DNA from: Paraspadella gotoi
Lineage: Eukaryota; Chaetognatha
Reading direction: 5' to 3'
Assembly (NCBI GenBank): GCA_051294375.1
Contig: CM119266.1
Span: 24,878,659-24,942,658, forward strand
DNA: 64,000 nucleotides
The position numbers were made by a program, and so were the translations under genes. How positions within the stretch are numbered: position 1 is the first letter of the stretch; every line of letters begins with the position of its first letter. The notes beneath the pieces were generated by a model. That model saw nothing but the letters and a program-made list of their open reading frames with translations. It ran no database searches and was not told where the DNA came from. Positions 11,590 through 22,347 of this stretch are shown here, piece by piece.

Positions 11590-12500
11590 AAAAAAGTGAA
11601 ACTTGTTAAAGAGAGAGAGAGAAGAGAGAGTGAAAGAGAGAAACAAAAACACAAGGGATCAAATAAATATAAAGATACATTTTTTGCAATGTACAACAAA
11701 GATAAAGGAGTTTTAATTAATTAAATAATTTAATGATGGCAACCACGACAATGATAATACCGATGATGACAAATTGATGTGATTGCTTAATTTTTTGATT
11801 GATTGGTTGAATATGTGATTAAATTGATTGAATAATAATACTGATCAGTTCTGGCATTGTTAGCTCAAACCTGCTTGTATTTTATTGTCCTTTCATTATG
11901 AACAAAAGAAATGACTACCCTGTGATGATTATCGATGACACGAGGATAGCACACATCATGTTAATTCGAATGATTGATTGATCAAATAAAATAAATTCAC
12001 AGGCCTGTTAATTTTTAGGTCTTTTTGTTAGGTCACTGACCAGGACAAAAAGCAACCAACGACGTTGGAGATGACAATGATAACACTGACATTGTTATAT
12101 GATATTGATTAATTAAATTGATTAACTATTAACTTGGTTTCTTTTAATAATTTATTGATAAATAATTTATTAATTAGTTGATTGATCAGGCCTGTTTAAT
12201 TTTTAAGGTCTTTTGTTAGGTCACTGACCAAGGACAAAAGCAACAACGACGTTGGAGATGACAATGATAACAGCTGACATTGTTTTAATTGATTGATTAA
12301 TTAATTGATTAATAATTCAATGTTTTCTTTTAATAATTTACTTGATAAATAAATTTTATAATTAGTTGATTGATAAATTAATTGATTATTTAATTGATTG
12401 AATGATTGATTGATTCATTAATTTTTTAAATGATTTTGATTGATTAGTTGTTTAGTTAATTGATTGATTGATTAATTAATTGATTAATTGAATAATTAAT
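11590..12500. repeat. AT-rich spacer with (ATTG/ATTA)n and a ~190 bp tandem duplication
   Basis: A block starting CAGGCCTGTTAATTTTTAGG (about 11,999-12,100) is repeated almost unchanged at 12,188-12,285, including the phrases GTTAGGTCACTGACCA, ACGACGTTGGAGATGACAA and TGACATTGTT. The sequence between and after is made of ATTAATTG/ATTGATTG-type repeats. No gene seen. Confidence 0.8.
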
Positions 12501-12789
12501 GCAGCTTGTATTTATATTTAATAAAAAGAAAAAGGCAAAATAGGGAAAAGGTTTTTTGTTTTTTTTCATTTAAACTCATTTCTACTCGAACGAGTTCTTA
12601 CAGTCCTTACAAATCTTACAATTTTTCATAGTAAAAGACTTTAAAAAATTGAAACAAGTTTAAATAAAATTTTACTTGTCATTTGTAACAAAAAAGAAAT
12701 TTGTTAAAATTATTCTACCAATGAATACATGTCTAAAGAGAATATTTTTTAATAAATAATAAAACAAATAATAAAATTTCTAAAGGAAG

Positions 12790-13740
12790 GAAGCGATGTG
12801 CACCGAAACCGTAAGCGATCCGGGCTAAAAAAGTAGGGATTGCACCCGAAAACGGAGAGCGGGAGGGGTCTTGGAAGCGCGGATTGGCAGCGGCGGAAAA
12901 ATCGATCGCTTCCACATCTCTGGTCAAGATGTTTCAAAGTGGGCCAGGGACTGTCTAAATTGCCAGAGGGCAAAAGTAACGCGCCACTGCTTTCTCAAGA
13001 TGGCCGCTGCCATCCCAATCTCCAAACACCCTCATCAACGATCTTAGACGCTTTGAGCTCTGAGTGGATAAGTGTATTCAGTACCCGTACTGTCTGTAAT
13101 CACTACAGACAGGGGAACACAATTCAACTCAGCTTTGATGAAACAATGGGGATAAAGCATCATAAAGCATCAGCTTTCACAGGCAACTCAAAGAATCGCT
13201 CATCGCCTTAGCAAAGAATTCGAGACAAATGGTTTTGGAAATTGCCGATGACTCTTCTAGCGATAAGAACAACGATAAAGAGAACATCGCGCGTCAGCGG
13301 CGGACATGGTCTTCGGGAAGGCATTAGCGTCCCCGGATGCATCGTCGACGACTTTCAACTCGACAACGCAGCCTTACAACAACAGTGACGGCGTCAACTT
13401 TCGAAGAGTCAAAGTGGCACGCCTCCAGCCGACGGCGACATCCGCTCATCAAAAACCCGTTATCCATCTCCCGAACCGCTCACACGTTTTCGTCAGGCGA
13501 GCAGGCGTTCACCCTCCACTTACAGCACCATATGAGGACTACCATGTAGTGAATCGTCACCATCAAACACAAGTAAAGGCCGCGAAACGCTAAACATCGC
13601 CCGCGTCAACCAGCTGGGTTCCGACGAGACGTTGGAGTGTGATCAGGGACATCCTCAGCGATGCCCAGCAGGCCGCCAGCCCGGCCTACGAAGAGGACAC
13701 GCCGGCAGAAACAACCGGACAACTCGTTCAAATATTAAAA
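12790..13740 (+). pseudogene. Decayed Ty3/gypsy pol fragment B (integrase and C-terminus)
   Basis: Frame-broken integrase. A zinc-binding motif second half K-W-A-R-D-C-L-N-C-Q-R-A-K is readable at about 12,930-12,980. Sequence matching the region of the second catalytic Asp (D-R-G-T-Q-F-N) follows at about 13,105-13,130, then the post-core region to about 13,300, and a C-terminal domain with H-V-F-V-R-R...P-L-T-A-P-Y-E at about 13,480-13,545. Reading frames shift repeatedly. It parallels fragment A closely from about 13,400 onward, in the same orientation. The two may be remnants of one element split by other insertions, or two truncated copies. Confidence 0.75.
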
Positions 13741-14179
13741 CTCTCCTTCCCCCTCTCACTCCAACCACCCCACCCCCTCCCCTTTACGTTTTTCCTCCTC
13801 CCTCTCTCCTCAGCCTCCACGCGAGACGAGTCAATCCCCAGAAGCGAGGAAGAGAGATATCACAACAAACAACAACAAACAAAAAAGGAAAAAAACGAAC
13901 AAACGATCAAAAGATTCTCAAAACCCAACGCCAGAAAACTTTTCTAGCAGGATGCCAATCACTAATCGACCCCACTTACTCTGTCGGTTTGAAGAGATGC
14001 TCCGACGTCAAAAAATACAGAATGACATCAACAACAACAATGAAGAAAACAAAAATAATTTTAGATTTGTGTGAAATTTTTTTTTTCATGCACATTTTAA
14101 AACCAGTTGTATATATTACTATATATTTTGATATATTTATTATCAACATACTTTCAGTCACACAAGATGGACGACAACA

Positions 14180-14400
14180 TTTTGGTTTTAATATATTTAA
14201 CCATATATTACAACAGGGGGCAGGCGGCCACTTGAGTGAATCAGATCTTTATAGAAATAATTCATCCATGGTTGGATTTGAACCATCAAACTCAAGTCTG
14301 AGTGACTCGAGCTACAGCTCTGGGCCACTCAGACGGCCCTGAATTTCTCCAGTGATTTTGTTTTCATTTAAAGCTTTAAATCTCGATTTAGAATCTTTGT
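14180..14400 (-). mobile_element. tRNA-derived SINE-like element, copy 2 (inverted)
   Basis: On the minus strand the sequence reads GGGCCGTCTGAGTGGCCCAG, then a B-box-like GGTTCAAATCC, then GAATTATTTCTATAAAGATC and TTCACTCAAGTGGCC, the same order as copies 1 and 3. It lies head to head with copy 3. Confidence 0.65.
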
Positions 14401-14404
14401 TTTT

Positions 14405-14655
14405 CTTGTTGTCTGTTCACCAAAAGATGTCTTGGGCGCCATTTGGCGCCAACTTCGTTTTTTCTTTGTTTTTAAAGTTTTAAATAGGTTTAGATTCTCT
14501 AAGGAATCAGGGCCCGTCTGGATGTCTGAGTAGTGTAACTCAGGTCGTCCAGAGCTTGAGTTCGATGGTTCGAATCCCATAAGTGGAGGAATTATTTCTG
14601 TAATAGATTTGATTCACTCGAGTGGCTCCTGCCCCCCTGTTATAATATAGGGGTC
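14405..14655 (+). mobile_element. tRNA-derived SINE-like element, copy 3
   Basis: Contains GGCGCCATTTGGCGCC (two GGCGCC in inverted array), TTTAAAGTTTTAAATAGG, a tRNA-like head with a perfect B box GGTTCGAATCC at about 14,559-14,569, and the shared tail ending near CCTGCCCCCCTGTTATAATA. This is the best preserved of the three copies. Confidence 0.7.
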
Positions 14656-14873
14656 TTGAATATTAGAACAAAATAATTGTTGTCGTCTATCTCGAGTGAT
14701 TGAACAGAATGTTGATAAATAATATAGTAATGCTACTAAAATACAATAATATTCACAACCAGGTCTCTGTACTGGTTTAAACATGCAAAAACGTTTTCAA
14801 AATGAAAAATACCAAAGTTACAAAAATTCAAAAAATACCAAAATACATAAAATACTTTATATAATAAGTGTAC

Positions 14874-14944
14874 AATTGACAGTTGGAGCGCGGAGACGGG
14901 AGGAAGACCGAGGATGCCGGGAGAAGAAGCTCCAACTGTCAATT
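14874..14944. repeat. Perfect 16-bp inverted repeat around a 39-nt GC-rich loop
   Basis: AATTGACAGTTGGAGC (14,874-14,889) is the exact reverse complement of 14,929-14,944. The 39-nt loop is purine-rich and GC-rich, unlike the AT-rich flanks. It may be a tiny non-autonomous element with terminal inverted repeats or a structured RNA. No function can be assigned. Confidence 0.85.
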
Positions 14945-15292
14945 AGGTCGACAGGGGGGTTTTATTTTTTTATTTTTTTAATATTTATTATTTATTAATA
15001 ATGCGAATTGTAAAAATGATGTAAATTGAAAAAATGATGAGTTGAAAAAATTTTAAAAAATATTTTGATTTATCATCTGATTAGCAGATAAACCGTTTAA
15101 TTATTGTAGGCAGATCCGACATTGTTTGCTCAACTTGTTCCTTCTACTACTAAACCGTTTTTCAATGTAACTTTTTGAAATTAGTTCATTGGGTTGTTGC
15201 ACTGAAGCTTTTAAATATTATTAATAATTTTAAAAATTTGATTTTTTTTAAGAACGGGTTCTTGTAGAGTTAAAGTTAAATGAAGTTAGTAC

Positions 15293-15505
15293 TGTGGACG
15301 AACAACCACAACACGCAACCTCGGTCAAACCATTGACCTTACTTTAACCTTACCCTCGATCGTTTTCCCCCAGTTCCTTTATGGTCAAACCTGACCTTGT
15401 AAATACCATTGTTATAGACTTAGCATCTGAGCCTTTTCATTGTTATCGTTATATTTACTTGTTGAAGAATAATCATTCTTACTCTGAAAACTTGTTCCGT
15501 CCACA
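15293..15505 (+). repeat. 5' LTR
   Basis: 213 bp, TG...CA borders. Differs from the 3' LTR by only a few positions, mostly 1-bp length changes in homopolymers (ACAACAC versus ACAAACAC, AACTTG versus AACTTTG). Confidence 0.93.
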
Positions 15506-15507
15506 CG

Positions 15508-15523
15508 TGGTGAGCCCCGTGAA
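15508..15523 (+). promoter_or_regulatory. Candidate primer-binding site
   Basis: TGGTGAGCCCCGTG starts 2 nt after the 5' LTR. Primer-binding sites begin TGG, the complement of a tRNA 3' CCA end. I cannot name the primer tRNA from this sequence alone. Confidence 0.7.
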
Positions 15524-15674
15524 AAACCAAACAAAACAAAAAAAAAAAAACAAAAAAAAAAAAAAAAACAAACAAAAACTCTCTCAATTCATTTCCTTTT
15601 CTCTCCCCCTTTGATGTCACGCCGACCGAGCATCTTTTCGTCCTCCATCGCCTGCCGACGAAGAAGAAGAGACA

Positions 15675-16770
15675 ATGCCAGTAACGACGCGCAATGCCTC
15701 TCATTCCGACGGCGCCGGCCACGACGAGGCGTTCCACGACGCCACCCCCTCCACATCCACAACATCTCTCGAAAATAAAATTGAAAAAACTTTTTCAAAA
15801 TGTTTTACGACAATGAATGAAAAACTCGCCTCAATCACTGAGAGACCTAATCCTCCTTCAGCAAGACGCAAGCACCGCGTCACGGATTTGCCCTCCCCCA
15901 GCGGAAGACAATGGCGCCGGCGACGCCGCCGCCCTCGCCCTCCATCGACGCCCTACAAGAAGTCGGAATCCAACCTGACGTCTTTTGACCCCGACACTAC
16001 ATCGAAGAGTGTTGGACCACACCTCGTGGAATTCGGCGCCACCGGCGTACCAATCCGGCGGAGAAGAAGGCGCAAATTCTCAGTGCCATCCCATCTCACG
16101 CCCACCGGCTGATTCCTCACGCCTTGCGCATTGACGAAGGTCCCAACGCCCACAGCAACCTCGTCGCCCATCTGAAAGACATATATGGTGAAGATGCCAA
16201 CAGGCGCCGCTGCAAAGGCGTTGAAGATGACGTCATTGAAGGGCGTCACTCCTTCTCACACCTTTCTGCAATTGACGCCGTCCTCGAAGCGCTCACCATC
16301 GACCATATCAAGGCCGCCATCTTGGCTGCCTCCTTCCTCAGAGCGTGAGAGAACACGCCGTCAGGAAGGACAAGAAGCCCGTCGACATCGCCAAAGACGC
16401 TGATGAGTTTTTCCTTCCTTCTGGTCAACTCCGGCAGCTCCGAGCGCGCGCTCAACATCGGTGAACGCCGTCACCTCCATCGCAGGTCACAGTGGACGAG
16501 CCACTGGAAACGCCAAATGAATCAACTGACGCCGACGATGCCGCTTTCTCTTATGCTAACGCAGTCCGCCGACCGCCGCCGCGCTCATCGCAACGCCCAT
16601 TTTCTCAGCAGCGCGACAACCGCAGCAGCGCACGCAGCAACAGCGCCGCCCAATCTTGACGCCCCGATCCCCTCCACACCAGCGAACCGCCTATGGGTGA
16701 ATCCAAGTGTTTTTACCACTACAACTTTGGCACAACGCTTTCAAATGCCATGGAACTAACCGAGATGGCG
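15675..16770 (+). pseudogene. Retrotransposon Gag region (frame-broken)
   Basis: Begins at an ATG (15,675) 170 bp after the LTR. The first frame runs to 16,112, and the likely continuation changes frame at least twice more (16,124-16,348 and beyond). A cysteine/histidine cluster with C-F-Y-H-Y-N-F-G at 16,708-16,731 resembles the Gag C-terminal motif of arthropod Ty3/gypsy elements. The low-complexity Arg/Pro stretch near 15,900 is probably a frameshift product. Confidence 0.7.
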
Positions 16771-16799
16771 ACGCCATGCCGAGGCGCCGTCAAACGCCA

Positions 16800-17200
16800 A
16801 CGCCGGCGGCCGCTAGTCGCCCGCGTCGCCGGCCAAAAACGACTCCTAAACTCTTTCTCGTGCGCGACCCGGACGCGGCCTGGAGTGGCTCGTCGACGGT
16901 GGCTCGGAGGCGACGCTCATACCGCCCTCTGCAGCTGACCGCGCCTTCCGCTAAAGCAAATCCTGCCGCCGTCGAGGCGGCGCTCGCCGCCGCCAACGCC
17001 CCGCCACTCCGCGCCGCAACGACACGCCCATCGAAACTTTTGGCATCCGAGAAATGGGCATTCGACTTTGGAAAACGCGTTTTTCCATATCTCGTCATCA
17101 TTGCCGACGTCGCCACGCCCATTCTCGGCGCTGACTTCCTGATGGAACACCATCTCGGCGTCGATCACAACGCCGTATCCTCCTCGACCTCGACGACTAT
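16800..17200 (+). pseudogene. Retrotransposon aspartic protease region
   Basis: One frame reads W-L-V-D-G-G-S-E-A-T-L-I-P-P-S with the putative catalytic Asp codon at 16,895-16,897. A different frame carries the conserved I-L-G-A-D-F-L near 17,116-17,140. In this family the active site is normally D-T/S-G, so D-G-G is unusual and may be inactivating or a sequence error. The two motifs lie in different frames, so at least one indel separates them. Confidence 0.75.
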
Positions 17201-17419
17201 ATGGTCATCTCTCTGGCCATGCCACGACGCCGCCTCAGCCACGGCGCCGCCGCCCGTGTTTTTACACGTCCGCGATGCCTACTCCGCGCTTCTTGACGAG
17301 CGACCGAACTTACGAAACTCGTCTTTAACTGGGCGCCGCCCAAGCACGGCGTCGAGCATCACATCCAACGAAAGGTCCGCCCGTCTTCGCCGCCGCTCGC
17401 CGCCTCGCCCCCGATCAAC

Positions 17420-18060
17420 TTGCCGCTGCCCAAGGCCGAGTTCCAGAAGATGGTGGGAACTCGGGATCATCGCGCGCTCAACTTCCGCTTGGCGTCGCCG
17501 CTCCACGTCACTCGGAAACCGCGACGGCTCTCTTCGTCCGTGCGGCGACTACCGGCGCTCAATGGCGTCACCGTCGATGACCGCTACCGCCATCCGCCAT
17601 CTGATGGACTTTAACGCCGACGTCGCCGGAAGACGGTCTTCTCAAGATATTGACTTATGCAAAGGGTATCATCAGATCCCTGTAGCAAAAAAGAAGATCG
17701 TCATAAAACGGCAATCATCACGCCGTTTGGCCTTTACGAGTTTACTGAGCCCTTCGGCTTGAAGAATGCTGGCCAGGACTTCCAGCGCAATGATGGATCA
17801 AGTCCTAGCGGCATACCCACGTCTTTGTTTATTTAGACGATCTCCTCGTCGCATCTCACTCTCATGAGGAAACACCAAGAGGACCTCAAACGTGTCCTCA
17901 AACGCCTCGCCGACAACGGCCTTATCGTCAATCGCGCCAAGTGCGTCTTCGGCGCCCTCCAGCTCTGGAGTTCCTTGGCTACACCGTCGACAAAGATGGC
18001 GTCCGCCCCCCTTCCGGCCAAAAGTAGAGGCGCTGCGGGAAATGGCAACGCCCTACTTCC
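17420..18060 (+). pseudogene. Retrotransposon reverse transcriptase region
   Basis: Readable RT motifs include P-L-H-V-T-R-K followed by the V-D-D-R-Y region (17,490-17,590), [15 protein letters not shown] (about 17,638-17,685) and the catalytic box F-V-Y-L-D-D-L-L (Y-L-D-D at 17,830-17,841), then N-G-L-I-V-N-R-A-K-C-V-F-G (about 17,915-17,955). These lie in several frames, so no continuous RT can be made from the sequence as given. Confidence 0.85.
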
Positions 18061-18183
18061 GTTAAGGAACTGCAACGCTTCCTCGGAGTTTTTAATTATT
18101 ACCCCGCTTCGTTCCTCACGAGCCGCCCATCATCTCGATCCGCTCTTGAAGTTCTTCGCGGAAAACCGCGCGCTGCTCATAGA

Positions 18184-18714
18184 GTGGGAGCGCCACAACG
18201 CGCCTTCAAGGCAATCAAGGATGCTCTCGCCGACTCCACCATGCTGGTCCACCCGATCGACGGTGCTCCCCTTGCACTTACTGTCGACGCCTCTGACGTC
18301 GCCGTTGCGCCCGTCCTGGAACAGCTCGTCAACGGCCAATGGCAACCCCTTGGATTCCATTCCAAGCCGCTGAAGCCAAACCCAGCGCAAATGGCCGCCC
18401 TTCGACAAGGAGCTTTCTCGCCGCCCATGCCTCGATCCGCCATTTCCGCCCATACGTCGAAGGACGCCGTTTCACGCTCTTCAGCGACCATAATATCGCT
18501 CGTGCCGGCGCTCAGGAAGAAGGCAGAACCTCACACCATGAGACAGACCTACCAGTTAGCAGGCATCGCCGAGTACACCGGCGACATTCGGCATATCGCG
18601 GGAAAGGCGAACGTCGTCGCCGACGCCCTCTCCCGCCCACCAACGTCCCACGCCAGCGCCGCCACCGTCGCCATTCCACGCGGATCAACCCAAGCCAATC
18701 TCAAACTTGCATAA
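18184..18714 (+). pseudogene. Retrotransposon RNase H region
   Basis: A continuous frame carries L-T-V-D-A-S-D-V-A (first catalytic Asp about 18,284), followed by P-L-G-F-H-S-K-P-L, and ends with H-I-A-G-K-A-N-V-V-A-D-A-L-S-R near 18,593-18,640, the usual junction between RNase H and integrase. The middle of the domain shifts frame (E-G-R-R-F-T-L-F-S-D-H is in another frame at about 18,460). Confidence 0.85.
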
Positions 18715-18769
18715 AAGCACGTGACGACATCGCCGCCACCGTCAACGCCGTTGCGCCCTTCAAGTTAAC

Positions 18770-19922
18770 TTGAGGCAATGGCCGCCGATCAAGTCGGCGA
18801 CGACGATGTCCAACGCCTTGTCAACGACCTCATACGGCGCTTCGCCTCAAAAACGTCCCCATCAACAACACGACGCTCATCTGCGATATCTGGCTCCCCG
18901 GGCACGCCCACTCGTTCCGGCGTCATGGCGCCGACGCGTTTTCGATGCCACCCATGGATCGCTCACCCGGGAGTTCGTGCATCCAAAAAACTTTGTCACG
19001 ACGCGCTTTGTGTGGCCATCAGTCTCTTCCGATGTCGCACGATGGGCGGCGTCGTGCGACACCTGTCAGCGCGCCAAGACGCAGCGCCACGTCCGCGCGC
19101 CTCTCAAACAGTTTGAGCCACCGTCTAAACGCTTCGCGCACGTGCACATCGACCTCGTTGGGCACTGCCAGCTGTCTCCGGTCACACGCATCTTCTGACA
19201 ATGATAGACGCTTTACGCGCTGGCCGGAAGTGGCGCCACTCCGTGACACATCCGCTGCCTCCGTCGCCGCCGCCTTCTTACAAAATTGGGTCTCCCGCTT
19301 TGGCGTTCCTTCCGTCGTCACCACTGATCGCGGCGCCAATTCACGTCGGAATTGTGCGCCAAGTGGCGGCGGTAGTCGGCTTCGATCCTTCAACCACGAC
19401 CGCCTATCACCCCCAATCCAATGGGATGGTCGAAACGTCTCCATCGAACACTAAAGGCGGCCCTTCGCGCCCGCTGCGACGCTGCGGACATAACTGGTTG
19501 GCGCAGCTTCCGTGGACCCTCTGGAGTCTCCCGCGCAACTCCGCGAGAAGATTCGGACGCCTCCCTGCAGATTAACGTTTGGGAGACGTTGACGCTCCCT
19601 GGGAGCTACTTCCGGTCCCGGCAACCGATGTTGACGCCGCCGCCCGCGCACGGCATCCTCGATGGTCTCCGAGCAGACGTTGCATTCATTGCAGCTCTGC
19701 CCGCCGCATGGCATACGGCCCTGCCTCCTCACGTCCCGGAAACGCTCGCCGACGCCGACCGCGTCTACGTACAGACGCGACGGCCATTCGACGCCACTTT
19801 CAACCGCCATACGACGGCCTTACGATGTACGCGAACGAGGCCCAAAAACATTTAAAATCGAAATCCCGGGTCGCGGCATCGAGGTTATCTCTGTTGATCG
19901 TCTCAAAACCGGCCGTCAATGA
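18770..19922 (+). pseudogene. Retrotransposon integrase region
   Basis: The HHCC zinc-binding domain is readable (H at T-H-G and V-H-P, then C-D-T-C-Q-R-A-K at about 19,056-19,080). The D,D-35-E core follows: V-H-I-D-L-V-G near 19,145, T-T-D-R-G-A-N near 19,320 and Y-H-P-Q-S-N-G-M-V-E near 19,405-19,435. The C-terminal domain G-P-K-T-F-K-I-E-I...V-D-R-L-K ends at a stop (19,920-19,922). Frames change near 19,195 and 19,440. The C-terminal domain differs from that of fragments A and B, so this is another family. Confidence 0.87.
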
Positions 19923-20188
19923 CGAAAGTCGCGCCTCCAGATCCTCCGCAAGCGCGCCCACGAAGGCCGACCTCGTGCCCTCGGCCGCCTCCGCCCACAC
20001 CCCCGCCTCGGAAACGGATGCGGCACCACTCGCGTCCACATGACGCCGCAAGTTGCTCGTCGACAATCATCATCGATTCCCGATCTTTTCAACGTTCTTC
20101 CGACGATGCTACAGCCGCCGGAAGACGACGACGAAAACGACGACGCAGTTCAATGACTCTCAGACTTCTCCCCATCCGGTCAAAGCCT

Positions 20189-20200
20189 TGGTGGGGGATG
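20189..20200 (+). promoter_or_regulatory. Candidate polypurine tract
   Basis: TGGTGGGGGATG lies immediately before the 3' LTR, the position where plus-strand synthesis is primed in LTR elements. Confidence 0.7.
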
Positions 20201-20415
20201 TGTGGACGAACAACCACAAACACGCAACCTCGGTCAAACCATTGACCTTACTTTAACCTTACCCTCGATCGTTTTCCCCCAGTTCCTTTATGGTCAAACC
20301 TGACCTTGTAAATACCATTGTTATAGACTTAGCATCTGAGCCTTTTCATTGTTATCGTTATATTTACTTGTTGAAGAATAAATCATTTTACTCTGAAAAC
20401 TTTGTTCCGTCCACA
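20201..20415 (+). repeat. 3' LTR
   Basis: 215 bp, near-identical to the 5' LTR, followed by GTAC. Confidence 0.93.
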
Positions 20416-20944
20416 GTACTATAATTTTTTCAAATTTTGACAAATATTTGAAATATTAATAAATTATTAATAAAACAACAAATTTTAAAAGTTGTATTAT
20501 AACCTTTATCTAACTTTTAAAGCTCTATCAGAATCGAAATTGTGCCAGTGGAAATGAGTTTAGATGGAAAAAACATAAGTCACATTTACTTGAATCTTTA
20601 ATTTAATGATTACTATAAAATGTTTTTAATTAATTAATTATAATTAATGTGAAAAAATGATGCAAGTTAAAAAATTCTTAAAAGCATAAAGATCGTCGCA
20701 ATTGCATAAAAAGAGAGAGAAGGAGAGAGAGAGAGAGAGAGAGAGAGTGAAGAGAGAGAGAGAAAGGAGAATAAAATAAAATAGAGGATATTTGTTTTTG
20801 ATAAAATGTAAAACAAAACATATTTAATAACTGTCCTTACCCAATTTTAAGGACATTGATGATGATAAGCTGAATATAAATTTAAAATTAATTATTACAT
20901 ATTAAATGTATTAATTAATTAATTAATCGATTAATTAATTAATT

Positions 20945-21000
20945 AATTATCGTAGGCAGATTAGGCAGATCCGACATTGTTTGCTCAAACTTGTTATATA
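20945..21000 (+). repeat. Short dispersed repeat (GCAGATCCGACATTG family)
   Basis: GCAGATCCGACATTGTTTGC followed by TCAAACTTGTT. Also at 15,108-15,142 (+) and inverted at about 50,090-50,140. Shorter matches GCAGATCCGACTAAAAA occur at 50,892 and 53,537. These may be ends of one repeat family into which the LTR element inserted. Confidence 0.6.
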
Positions 21001-21539
21001 CTATTGAAAACTTTTCTGTGTTAGGTTTCTAAGTTAAAATATTTTTCTAGTTTAAAAGGTAAATTATCTCGCTGATCCTCGGGGGAAAAAAAAAAGACGG
21101 GAGAAAACAACAAAAAAAAAGGAAGAATGAAAAAAAAAAAAAAATTTTATTGTTTTGTAAAATCGAATTAATCTCAGCATCGGTGCAAGATAAATGACGA
21201 GTCATGTTGGAAAACGAATGCCTTAGAGATGATATCGACTACCAAAGCGAGTGCGATAGAGATGATATAGAAGACTAAAACCTTTTAAAATTTAACAATA
21301 ACAAACAAGTAGAAAGAATAGGGGAATGTTGCCTAACCACTGGTACCAGGTAACCTTTGCGCGTCGCTTTTTCTATAACCCTATTTCTTCAGATTGCATC
21401 TTTTTTTATTCTCGGACGGCGTCGTCTGCATCGCAACCATTGTAGCCAATTTCCGCTCTTGCGTCACCCCTTACCCTTGCTGCACATTTTCCGCGCCAAT
21501 CTAAGTTTTGGATCTTCCCGCGCAATCGCTTTTCTTTCT

Positions 21540-21540
21540 T

Positions 21541-21630
<90 letters not shown>
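21540..21630. repeat. Interrupted (CT)n microsatellite
   Basis: Pyrimidine tract, continuing as mixed C/T sequence to about 21,708. Confidence 0.95.
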
Positions 21631-21631
<1 letters not shown>

Positions 21632-22281
21632 CTCTTTCTTTCTCTTTCTCTCCCTCTTTCTCTCTTTCCCTCTCTCTTTCTTTCTCTTCTTCTTTCTCTT
21701 TCTCTCTCCGGCACCGATAAGGGAAATAAGAAAGAAAAACCGTTACATTAGTGTAAACTTGGTTAAATATAGGCGCGGGGAATCGTTACATCTTACGGTC
21801 AATAAATTAGGCTGCGAGACCCTTTCTCCTGATTGAGGTGGTGTCGGTGGGACGGTGGAAAAGGTAGAACAGAATTCGAATTTAATGTAAACTTGTAGAA
21901 TATTATTCAAAGTTCAAAAACGTCTCAGTTTCTTAGTCAAGATACAACTTTCAAATCGCAAACAAGTTTTGAAAGAACTAAAAATTGTAGATTAATGAAA
22001 AGGCATGGTACTTTTTTGAAATAAGTCACTCTCAATGTCTTAAGAATAGTGTATTAAATTTAGCCAGAAGAAGTAGCAGCATAGCAGTAGTGATAGTAGT
22101 AACAATTATGGTAATATAAGTTATTATATGAGTCATATATATAGATATTATTAGAAAGTGGATAAGTGGAAAACCTCATTGGTGGTTACTTCTCAAGCGC
22201 CGTCGAGTGGCGCGAGCGTCTTGGCTCGTAAATTGACAGAGACGGATCTGAGAGACAAATGGAAGGTGATTGTGAACCCGG

Positions 22282-22347
<66 letters not shown>

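Larger units (their letters stand above)
15293..20415 (+). mobile_element. Complete Ty3/gypsy LTR retrotransposon (5.1 kb)
   Basis: Both LTRs begin TGTGGACG and end GTCCACA, and are flanked by the direct repeat GTAC (15,289-15,292 and 20,416-20,419). If the terminal bases are assigned to the flank, the shared duplication can be read as up to 6 bp (AGTACT). A primer-binding site starts 2 nt after the 5' LTR and a purine tract precedes the 3' LTR. Domain order is Gag, protease, RT, RNase H, integrase, which defines Ty3/gypsy as opposed to Ty1/copia. The body is much more GC-rich than its surroundings. No full-length frame survives: the coding region is broken into at least ten frame segments, although catalytic motifs are still readable. 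The element sits inside AT-rich repeats related to those at 7.8-8.05 kb. Confidence 0.93.

Noticed and set aside
13632-14342. 236-codon ORF
   Set aside because: Crosses the end of decayed pol fragment B, low-complexity sequence and an inverted SINE; composite by chance.
16707-17762. 351-codon ORF as a single protein
   Set aside because: Protease and RT motifs appear in it only in part; other motifs of the same domains lie in neighbouring frames, so it is a mixture of true and shifted frame.
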